Below are positions 11,440 through 21,300 of a stretch of DNA of 22,159 nt, one piece after another (positions within the stretch are counted from its first letter, which is position 1; each line of letters opens with the position of its first letter). The stretch lies in contig LPNZ01001858.1 in NCBI GenBank assembly GCA_001655205.1, positions 1 to 22,159 of the forward strand. Reading direction: 5' to 3'. Under the pieces are notes generated by a model. It did no database searches and was not told the DNA's origin. It worked only from the letters and a program-made list of their open reading frames with translations. A program made the position numbers and the translations under genes. The DNA comes from Lenisia limosa. Its lineage: Eukaryota; Breviatea.

Positions 11440-14400
11440 TCAGCAAACCTTCATGCCCCTCGAGCGGATAAAGCCCTTTTGCTTTGTGGAGACCTCACTG
11501 TAGGCCTGCACTGTAAATAACATTTCAAGCATTAATCAACTAGTATATAACAACATGAGTTCAGACCTTCGGGCGGCGCTAGATGGACGGGTGCGATGAA
11601 TGCTCTCCGGTTCCTCATAGTGGCTCATTGTTGATCCTGAGACCATGAAAAATAATACCTTCAATGTCATAGAGTATCTGAGAAAAAGCTGTATCAAGTC
11701 AAAACAGGAAGTATATCATATTACAATATACATAAGAACCCAGCGCAGCATTAAAACGATCCTGCTGAAACGACACCCCACCAGGCCTTGATTGTGGTAG
11801 AGGATGCGAAAATGGGTCATTGGTACGTCGTGGTCTTCGAGAGCTTGAGGCTGAACTGAGGGGTTACCATGGCATGGGTGTCGTGACAAAGTGAATAGTA
11901 TTATCTGTATATTATACCTCAAAAAAAGAAAACTTTAAACCAACATTGGACGGGAAGTGATAACATTGGTTGGAGTTCCGCCAACATGCGCTGAACCGGG
12001 CCGGATCCCTGCCCGGGGCCTTCCGAACCGAGGCACTTCCGAGCCTTCTGGGCTGGGTTGTGAATTGTAGCTTAAACGCGATCCAGACGATCTGGCAGAG
12101 CTCATCTGAGCAGGCCTGTCGGAACGGCCTGAGAGGCGAGCAGATGACCGAGCCGAATGTGGCGGCGGCCGGCCAGGCGAGGCCCCAAGATGCAATCGAG
12201 GAACGTCGGGATGTGGGTTGGACCGTCGGGGGGTTGTGTGGAGGGACTGCTGCGAGGAGCTTCGAAGGGATGCTTGGTACCTTGAGGAACGGGCTGAAGA
12301 GGGTCGCGAAGCTGATTTCGCTGATGTCGGCCGAGCAGACTTGGGGAGTGGCGGTTTTATCGTTTTCTTGAGGCGAGGGGGCTTCTTATCAGTTTCGGAC
12401 CTATTTTTTTGGTCAGAACAAAAGATGTGAGTAACGCTACTGCATTGTGATATGTGCAATGTTTGAGGTGAACGTGTGCAAATCCCCATTATTATTTTGA
12501 ATACATACCTTGCCTTCAGTGCTTTGAGTGTTTTCGTGGCATTCGTGTGGATTGTGGAACAATTTCTTTCCAAAGCAAGTGTCTTAACTGCCTCCATAGT
12601 TTTCATCGCCTCTGTGTCTTGGCCAAGCATGGCTCGGATATAGCCCAGATTGTATAACACTCTGGATCAGTAAGTAAATAGAGTAAGTGAAACGGACAAA
12701 CCCTGGTAAAACTGTGGGGCCCTCGTCCCATCTACTGCCCATAGTGGCCCAGTCGCCAAGGATCCGTCCGTCAGCAACCGTCTCAGCTTCCGATTCGGCC
12801 GGGCCGGGGTCTGTAAATAAGACCAAAAACCAATGAAGTCATTTTAAAAACTACAACAAATTGCCGAAGCAGCAATACAGACAACAATAAGCATCAAAAT
12901 GAGGAAAGTAATCAGTTTATAGCGTGTATGTTTTTTGGTATGAGAATACTCTGGCGGCAGACCTTAAGGATTCAGAAATCATCGATGCAACAACTCAATT
13001 AGGCACTAAAAAAACCCCACTCGCTCATGGACATAAAAGGTGCAGTAAGCAAGAAAGTTGAAAATGGAGATCAGTCATACATAAGTGAAACAGGATAATT
13101 ATAGAAGTACCAAAAGTGATAAGATATCCATCATTGGAGAAAGCCAGTCTGTGCCCAGGAATCCACAATAATATCCAATAATAGCAACAGTATGGGCAAA
13201 GCCAGCAGGGTCACCAATCACCGTGCGGGATGTCTTCAGTCTCTTGCTCGCCGTCTGACAAGAGCTTATGGATGACGTCATCACTTATGCCTGCCATGCC
13301 GTGGCCCTGGCCTATTGATGGCGCGGGGCTCGGAGGTGGCTTCTGCACTGTCGCTGTCGGCCGCTCAGTCAAATGAAGCAAGCTGGACTCAACCTGATGA
13401 GGGGGGGGGGGTTACAAAAGGAAAATTTATGAAACAAAAACCTCAAAGTAACCTTGTTGGCAAAACGTTTGAAAACACAAGAGGAAGTCATTAGGAGGGG
13501 TACAATGGGATTATGAAACAAGCGACTCGACTGGCTGCATGCTTCATGAACACAGAGGTAAGAAACCAAGCGTCGTTTTAAAAGAGGTAAATGATATTTG
13601 CTAATTATTATAGGCAATAAGGTCAGCTGACCAACCTTCATTGGTGTGGGCGCCGAGGCTACTTCCTCCGACTTGGCAAGGAGGTTAACAGCTGTAATGG
13701 CGTGTTGAAGTCCGTCATGGTACCTGGAACATGAAACGAGTTGTACGGTAGAGCCTTACCTTCCCAAAGCACTAAGCACAGCGGCAAGGGACGCGTGGGT
13801 CGTGGCCGGGCACATAGAGTTGTCCAGGTCCCTGATTTCCAGGGCATACGCCTCGTCCAAGTGCCGCAATGCTGCATGGTGGTGGCCCTGAAAATGTGAC
13901 GATGGGGCATTGTTTAGTGGGCTGGTGCGCATATTGGCACGTACAGCATACCAGCAGATGATGGGCATTGGCGGTGTTGGTGAGCGTGACAGCCAGGAGT
14001 CTTGAAGCCTCGGCCTGGTCCGACTCCAGCAGAGGACCCCTGGCGAGCTTCAGAGCCGGCGTCAAGATCGTCAGCAACGTGCTCGGATCTAGAGTGTCAG
14101 TGCTACGGAATGAAACGGACCTTTGACGGATGTCTTGACGGCGTTGGCGGCCAGGATGAGGTAACGAGCCCATGCCGGTAGAGGAGACTCTAGAACAAAG
14201 GGATCGTTATGCCAGCGAGAGCGTGCGGCTAGGTAGCCGCCCCGCACCTCCTTGTAGGCTGCATAGAAGTCCCTCTGGGAGTAAGGAGCCCTGTTGCATG
14301 TCGACTCACCTCAGTTGCTAGCGAGTTGGCCCTGTTAAGACATTCGTAAAGAGAGTCAAGTATCTCAACGTCTGTGTCCCTCTCAATTGGATCCGCTCTA

Positions 14401-14794
14401 AATGAGAATGTTACATTCTACATCAAATATTCATCATAACACATGGTACCATTCTGAAAACTAATTGAAATTAATAAAACCCTGCTTACGGGAGAGTAAG
14501 ATTGAGAGTTGAAAGAAGATCATGAATAGGTGTGTCGCGAGGAACCCTCTGGAGAGAAGAGAGATTCAGTGGCGTAAAAATGTCAGTGGTGTCAGCAGAA
14601 AGAGTTGGCGAGTGAGAGTGGGTGCTGGGTGGTCTCGGTGACCCACAGGAAGGATCGGTTCCTCTCCTCCGCGGTGAAGGGGTTGATCCTGTGTCAGAGT
14701 CCTCTTGAACAAATGATCCAAGTGATGAAAGGTCATCACCATTGTTCTCAGCGGCTAAGTCTTCAATAGTACTTTCATTAATATCAATGTCCAT
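11440..14794 (-). CDS. TPR protein with Ser/Arg/Pro-rich tail
   Basis: About 660 residues in 16 exons, all joining in phase; it starts MDIDINESTIEDL at 14794. Residues 1-100 are acidic and Ser/Pro-rich. A helical region follows (WARYLILAANAVKTS), then TPR-like repeats at roughly 145-280: LTNTANAHHLLGHHHAAL, THASLAAVLSALGRYHDGL. Another lies around 375-410: VLYNLGYIRAMLGQDTEAM. After that comes a basic Ser/Arg/Pro tail with RPTSAKSASRPSSARSSR, a style common in microtubule and ciliary proteins. An in-frame TAA at 11935-11937 would end the protein after PMLV. A donor just before it allows four or five more short exons (11850-11440) encoding NAALGSY and RTRPSSAARR, ending in TGA at 11440. I prefer the longer form because every phase fits. 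The 108-nt intron 12401-12508 has no in-frame stop and could be retained. TPR domains bind protein partners; the partner and exact family are unknown. Confidence 0.85.
11765..11781 (-). other. Putative 17-nt intron in TPR gene
   Basis: The minus-strand sequence gtggggtgtcgtttcag separates ...HNQGL from QDRFNAALGSY. Removing it joins two open frames in phase 0; leaving it in shifts the frame. It is among the shortest spliceosomal introns inferred here and depends on the longer model of the TPR gene. Confidence 0.5.
13401..13411 (-). repeat. Poly-C (gene strand) tract near a 3' splice site
   Basis: Eleven G on the plus strand, read as C in the TPR gene, ending a few bases before the acceptor tcatcag of the intron 13394-13635. 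It could act as the polypyrimidine tract. Confidence 0.8.
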
Positions 14795-15127
14795 TGTGCT
14801 GTCCTCTTTATCAAAGATTTAGCATTTCACCATCTCACATAACCCCACGTTCCTGAGCTTTAAACCTGGATTTCCTGGGGTTTTTTTAACAAAAATTAAT
14901 TTCACCTAAAGTACTCTAAATATTGCAAGGTTGTCCATCCAACAACTTTCCTTTTGAGGTACTCCCGCCATTTCATTCACCTTTATTGAGTGTGGAGAAG
15001 TCTGCCCACAGTTTTCTGGCCAATAAGTTATTTAGAATTATATTTATTAACACTCCCACAGTACATACAACTTGACACAAATTGGGTAATCCATTTGGGC
15101 AAGTTTCTGGGGAGAGAACAGGAGAGA
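14795..15127. promoter_or_regulatory. Divergent intergenic region between TPR and RING-CH genes
   Basis: A 333-base AT-rich region separates the start codons of two outward-facing genes and must hold both promoters and 5' untranslated regions. No specific core motif is claimed. Confidence 0.5.
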
Positions 15128-17882
15128 ATGACGGTCCCCCAGCCCTCTTCCAGCTCCCCCGGTCCTACAAGAAGGCTGTCAAGTCAACATAACGGCACTC
15201 TCATTCCTATCACCCCAATGGCACGTCCCACACCAATTCCAGCCCGACTTGCTGGGGCCAAGGTCACCATCAACACTGAAACTGTGTAGGTTCTTATGGA
15301 AGGTGTTGGAAATGTTGTCTGCAGTAGGGAATAGCACTAATCCTCAACTTCAGCTTATTTTGTTTAGCCCATCAAGCATTCAAAGCCCTTCCGCTACTCA
15401 GGTTTGTGAGTGTCAAACCCGTTGGAAACCGCCTCCTAATTACAATTCAGATTGGGTCGCCTTGGGCCATGGAAAGTTCATCTGATCAGACTGTTGCTGC
15501 TGCTTCACAGGAGGTTGTGTATTAGTAGTCAATGTGCTTTAATTGAATAGGTTGAAATCAATAATTTATCGGAAGCTTTGAGTTCCTTACTTCCTCAAGG
15601 CACTACAGGCCCGCGCAATTCTGTGACTTGTCCAAACAGGTGGGGATTCGTGGGTTTACCACTCATGCAGTAGTCCCATTTCCCGACCCATGGAGACCGC
15701 TCTGAGTTCGGATGGAAGTCGCAGTCAAAACGGAAGCTACACCGGCGAAATGGTTGCTCTTGATAATGAAAGCAGAGTGGGATGGTTGCTCTTAATGAAA
15801 GCAGAGTGGGATGGTTGCTCTTGATAATGAAAGTAGAGTGGGATGGTTGCTCTTGATAATGAAAGCAGAGTGGGGTGGATATTCAAGGCGTTTTTTTAGT
15901 GTTGAGATGTAATTTTACCCACCCCAGACACCAAGTACACGGCGTCGAAGAAAGCCAAGTAAGATTCCATATTTAGATCAAAGAATAACGGCTTTATAGA
16001 TGATTGGGCTAATGCAGTTGCAAGTATCATGGCCACCAGTGGTGATCTCCGAAGCGATAGCGATGATGAGGAACAAACAAGCGTAGGTTTCTTCCATCCT
16101 TCATGATGTAGCCATTAAATCGAGATAACTGGCAAAGACCGTCACAACTTGAAATGCACACAAGGTCAACAACCTCAATAGTTTGCTGTTTTAGACATAA
16201 CAACTCAGAACAAGAGTCCCAAAGTGAAATCTTGTGAAACCTTTAGCAGATTGGAGGAAATTCAAAAGAGTGCTTCCACTACAACCCCAAAAAGTCCAAT
16301 GTTACAACCTCATAGACATCCCACATACTCGTTGGTAACTCATCTACTCATTTTTCAGTCTTCCACCCGGAATGGTCTCAATGCCATCTACACCTATTAT
16401 ATTGGTAAGTCATTATCCTCGTGAACTGGTGCATCATCTGCAAAATTATTATTAGCATTTTATTACACTGACCCCATAGAATCCACAACCAGATGCCTCT
16501 GATTGCAATTACGTTACTTCTGAATCTCCAAAACCTAATACGAACGGTGAGGAAGAAGAACCGCCCACTCCAGTCACGGAGTCACCAAAGGTCAAACAAA
16601 GTGAAGTAGCGGCTGCTATACCAAAACTACTCCCAAATGTTTGGTTGAAAGCAATATTCACTATCAGGGCACAATTGAACACCAAGGAATGGCTTTGGGA
16701 CAGTGTCGAGTGTGCAAGGTATTGTGAAGTTTGCCATTACCATTTAGGTCTGGGATTATCCGGAATATTTAGTAACCCCCTGTAATTGCCGAAGCACTCG
16801 GACCTTTATTCATTCTGCTTGTCTTGCTAAAGCCGTACAAGTACGTCATGTTTTGTGTCTCGCAAACAATAAATTATGAAATATGGCAAGTATCTTTGAC
16901 ACTGTAGACAGCGATCATAAATGCTAGAATCAAGGGCCGCCCCGTTGTACGTTGTCCCGGATGCAAAATACAGTACCATATTTCTTTCCTCAAAGGATGG
17001 TTTGTTCATTGATACTCTTATGTAATACAGGCTACCTCAACATTTGCTGGCAAGACGAAAACCCCAAAATATGAGTGATCAGCAATATACTGTCAGACTT
17101 CTCCTAATTACTATCTCGCTTTTACTGGTTAGCAACTTCTTTTTATAACATCCTAGATTATTCCGTACATTGCACTGGTTGTTTTTGGGATTGATGGCTG
17201 TCACAGTAAAAAGTTGGTACTCCTTCAACGCGTTATATTTCAGAAAGTACTTTTTGACATGGCTCTGGACTGACGACTACGAGGAGTGTCAATATTGGAG
17301 GTAGATCCCTTTGTCATTAATCTTTAGAATTGCACTGGGTATTTTCCTGTCTAATTGGATCCGATACGTTTACTACGGGCTTATCTACCAAATGAGTTTG
17401 TTCTGATTGGAGTAACCATTTTAGTTATCACTGTCCATGACACAAATAAACATAGGGGTCCTTGTGAAAACTTCAAATTCTGTTTTTATGGTTTATTTCT
17501 TGTTTATAATATTGCAAGAGCTCATGTATTTATCTCAATTATTTTTGAAATGATGTACATTGCAGACTATGTTGCTCTCAATTATCCTAGTTTGGAGTTT
17601 TTCAAATGACATTACATTTAGGACATGATCCTTATTCACTAGCCATCTTGTTCAATATCATTGTCTTCTTTATCATTTATTTCCTCTTCAAGGTTTGCTT
17701 TTAGTCATTACTTGTATTCCATTCACAAGAAACGAACATCTCGAATCGAATGGCGCCTACCATACGTCACACAGGTTTGCCAGTTGAGAATGGATATTTC
17801 TTCCCCTATTATTTCAAATGTCATGTCTCAGCAAACACAACACGTGTCATCAGGATTCCCTAAGCAACCAAAGAAATTATAA
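15128..17882 (+). CDS. Membrane-bound RING-CH (MARCH-type) E3 ubiquitin ligase
   Basis: 591 residues in the spliced model, with all chosen junctions in phase. Start ATG at 15128 (MTVPQPSSSSPGP), stop TAA at 17880-17882. Residues 1-310 are Ser/Thr/Pro-rich and disordered. They include an Asp/Glu patch (RSDSDDEEQTS) and the duplicated SGM microexons. The RING-CH domain covers residues 323-377 with a complete C4HC3 set: C323, C326, C339, C341, H349, C352, C374, C377 (CRVC, PCNC, HSAC, CPGC). Four hydrophobic segments follow at about 411-433, 459-482, 500-525 and 543-560, then a short basic tail ending QPKKL. RING-CH domains recruit E2 enzymes and MARCH proteins ubiquitinate membrane cargo; substrate and membrane are unknown here. 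Four segments after the RING resemble MARCH5-like topology, but the long N-terminus does not. The acceptors at 15936 and 17248 are AAG sites chosen to keep the frame. Confidence 0.88.
15753..15877 (+). repeat. Tandem array of introns and 9-nt microexons
   Basis: Four near-identical units, 32, 29, 32 and 32 bp. Each begins gttgctctt and ends ...gaaagcag (or ...gaaagtag), then agtgggatg (agtggggtg in the last). Each unit therefore holds a GT-AG intron (15753-15775, 15785-15804, 15814-15836, 15846-15868; 23, 20, 23 and 23 nt) plus a 9-nt exon encoding Ser-Gly-Met or Ser-Gly-Val. The upstream exon ends in phase 0 at 15752, so splicing every unit adds SGM repeats in frame. Read unspliced, the frame meets a stop in the third unit. 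Splicing from the first donor to the last acceptor would skip the array and also stays in frame. Confidence 0.8.
15959..15976 (+). other. Putative 18-nt intron in RING-CH gene
   Basis: The sequence gtaagattccatatttag lies between AS-KKAK and SKNNGFIDDW codons. It carries an in-frame TAA, and its removal restores a long open frame without changing phase. It has a strong GTAAG donor and a TTTAG acceptor. Confidence 0.65.
16704..16964 (+). other. RING-CH zinc-binding domain across three exons
   Basis: The eight metal ligands are spread over exons 16668-16718 (CRVC), 16748-16840 (PCNC, H, C) and 16908-16999 (CPGC). Spacing is C-x2-C-x12-C-x1-C-x7-H-x2-C-x21-C-x2-C, which is the RING-CH order with Cys at position four and His at position five. 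The intervening 29-nt intron 16719-16747 must be removed to join the first two parts. Confidence 0.9.
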
Positions 17883-18348
17883 TTTGTATTGTTTATTCTT
17901 TTTCATGTATTATTAATATTGTATGCACTGTAAGGGAAATGCATTTTCAATTCCCCAATTCCCAACACCAAGCACCAAGTCACCAAGTGACAATTGACGC
18001 AATCTTATTTGCAGCGTTGTTAACGTTGTCACCCAGCACCCCCACCCTCTGCACCACAAAGAACAGAAATAACACTGAAGCACTGAAGAAACAATTGTGA
18101 AAGCAGGAGAAGTGTTAACAGCCATATTTCGGCTGATCTTTCGAACTTTCCCTTATTGCTTTTGTCTCGATGTGAGATTGCTTTATGGGACTCCCCAGTG
18201 CAAAATCAGAGACTTTCTGTTTCTAGGGTGAATATACCCCCAGATTATTGATGCATTAAAGTTCAAAGGTTCAAAGCATTTTCAAAGTTAATGTTACCTC
18301 ACTGACGAACGTGCTATGAGTCATAAGGCATATTGAGTTGAGAGAAAA
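17883..18348. other. Intergenic region upstream of the lebercilin-like gene
   Basis: About 466 bases between the RING-CH stop and the next start codon in the same direction. It should contain the RING-CH 3' end and the downstream promoter. A short cluster of caccaag repeats lies near 17967-17990. No RNA gene is seen. Confidence 0.5.
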
Positions 18349-21300
18349 ATGAGTTCAAACGGTACTTATAGCGACTATAGTGACGACTTTGATTGTAAGT
18401 CGGGGTTTCACCAAAACATTAAAGACGATTTTAGCGGCTTCTCATCTTCTAACCCTTTAGCTGCATCTAGTTATGCAGGATCAGTGTCCAGGAGTCCGTC
18501 TCCGTATTCTTCGAGGTCGGTTTCTCCGTCACCATCCCCTGTTCGAAGCCGGGGACGGACTAAAGAGCACTCAAAAGGACAATCAGATCGTAAGAAAGGG
18601 TCAAAAGAAGCTACAGCCTCTTCGGAGGACCCTGCCCTAGAACTTAAAGCCGTGAACAAAAGCCTTCAGGATCAGCTTCATGAGCTCAAGTAAGAACAGG
18701 GTTAATCTGATGGATTACTTGGGTTATTTCTTCTTCCCTTTTCATTATCGCCCAGCGAGGCTCTTGGTATTTCAATGACAAAAGCTGAGGAAAGGGCTGC
18801 CAAGAAAAAGGGCTCAACCTCAAATTTACCTAAGACTAAGGCAAAACCAAAAGAAAGGTGAGCATCAGGTTGTTGAATACAGTTACACAGTCAGGTCGAT
18901 CTCACCGTCTTCTCTCATGCCACCCAAACGTGTTGTCCGTGGAAGGGCTGGCGCACCGCTGTCAGCCAGGTCAAAGAAGAGCAGTATGAGGGTATTAAGA
19001 ATACAAAGCTTTCTTTTGTGGCGGACATGGCTGAACTTACAGCTGTGTCTGATGCGTCTTCAATGTACTCAAGGTCAACGACAGGAAGAAGTAGAAAATC
19101 TACAGGACAACCGAAAGTGTTGCTGGGGCAATAAAATGTTACAAGGCCATTTGCTTATTATTATTTAATGTTTTTCTTTTCAGGTTCCGTCTCAATGATA
19201 CACGAGAACTGGAGGACAAGATTGTCGCCCTTAACCATGAAATTGATAGTCTCAAAGCTGAGAACAAGGCTTTAGTCATGGTGAGGGGACAAGCAAAAGG
19301 TTGCATTAACATCAACAGATCCAAAGAAGACAGTCAAAAGCGCTAACACAGATCGAGAGTGATAGAGGTGATGTCCCACGACAGGTTCGTTCGTCAACAC
19401 TGGTTTGATCACCTCTCTAGGTCCAACAGCTGAACGAGGAGAATAAAAGCCTTAAGGTCTGCTTTTATTGATATTCTGCTGAATTATAATATCAGTCAGT
19501 TATTGATATTTTTTGCTGCTTGGTTACTTGTTAGGAGCGAGTAAGACGCTATCAGCATAAACATCAGAAGGCGGAGAGAGCAGGAAAATACCAACATGAA
19601 CAGCTTGAAGCCTACAAAGTAGGTTCAGCAAGTTTTACGAATTATTTGAGGGATCTTGGACGTATCTAACTCACCCCCAGGACCGGTTTTCGAAGCTTCT
19701 TTCGATTGTGAAGGACCGTGAGGTGGACACTGAGCTTCCAGCTAAATTCGAGAAAGCCAAAGTTGATGCCGATGCTGCCCAACAGAAGGCACTTGTGAGT
19801 GTGGCGTGATCCTTGGTCTAACTTATCTCGTCAGGCTGCTGAGAGAAGAGCGAATACTCTCCAAAAGTCTCAGGAAAGTAACGAACGAAAGCATAGGCAG
19901 ACCATGAAGGAAATGCAACAGGTTGGGGGGGGGGGTCTTGTTTCCTTTTGAATATCCAATTCATTATTCAGCGCCTCACTAAGAGAGAAGAAGAAGTCTT
20001 AGATCTTCAGCAACAACTGAGAGTGAGGGGTAAATTACCATCATACATAAAATACCATGCAATGATAATGTAGCAATGACAAGTAGCAATTTTAATCATG
20101 CATTTTACCCACCTTATTTGAGAGATATTCACACACTAACATAGTGAGGTATCCACAAATAACTCATCTATGATATGAGATAATAAGAATATCAATCCAT
20201 ATCCCAAAAATGACACAGCAGACTAGCGAGAAGCAGTTGCTCAACGCCCACCAGAGTATGAGAAAAGCAGGTGTCAAAGCCCATGACTACCATGATGAAC
20301 CAGATATCCCCTTTTCCAGCCCGTCAAGAGCTAGATCGCACCCTATATCACCCTCTAATCAGAGTTCGCCCAAACCAGACCAATCCCCCCATACTCCCAT
20401 CAAGGCTACATCCGCATCCCATCCCACGCCTCCAGAGCCGAAACAGCCATCCCCACCTCTCCAGGAACCCTTACCAGTCGTTACCCCGGTAAGAGACCCG
20501 TCACCACCGGAAAAGAAAGAACCGGAACCACAGGTCAACCAAACGCCCTTCCCAAATGAACCTGTTGCTGCATCACCCCCTGTTGCCCCTGTTACCACCG
20601 AACCTGCCACTGTCCTCGCCTCCACCAGTCCTGCCCCAGAGATTACGACTGTTCCTCAACCCACTCCTGCCGTAGCTCCTCAACCCGCCCCGGTTGCTCC
20701 CCGACCTGCGGCAGTTGAGCCATCAGCGCCCATCGCTGAGCCAACTCGTGCCCCCCAGCCTGTCACCCAGCCCACACAGCCAGCCGGTGCTCAAAAGCCG
20801 CTTTTGTACAAGCCAAAGCCTCGTAAGAAGCGGTAATCTTTGTGGAAATTTTCTTTTATTTGTCTTATACCGCAGTTCCACCAAGTGACCCCGTTTCTTC
20901 GGATTACGATAATAAGTACTCATTCGCTGTTGTAATGGTTGGATTAGTATTCATTCTGATTGTACCATTATTTTAGACTGTTACCGCCTCACCCTTTAGA
21001 AGCCTCCCATTCAACCACCCGCCAGTCAGCCTGCCTCCGCTCCCAATACCTTCGAACCCAACGCACAGCCCTTGTCAGCCCGAGGCCTGCTGTCATCCAG
21101 ACGGAATCCCGTGCCGACTCAAGAGGTTTGCTTCAATGACCAAAATCTTCTACATCATGCTATTGAGCATTTGATTCATCACTATTCTGACCATCAGGCC
21201 TCACCTGAGGTGGACGAGCCATCTCATCCCGTGAACCCGCCACCAAAACGCCCCATCTCCGGTCGCCGCGTCCCGTCTTACTCCACACCCTCACCTGTCA

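Noticed and set aside
11970-12371. Plus-strand frame of 133 codons
   Set aside because: It is antisense to the Ser/Arg/Pro exon of the TPR gene, whose flanking exons join in phase on the minus strand.
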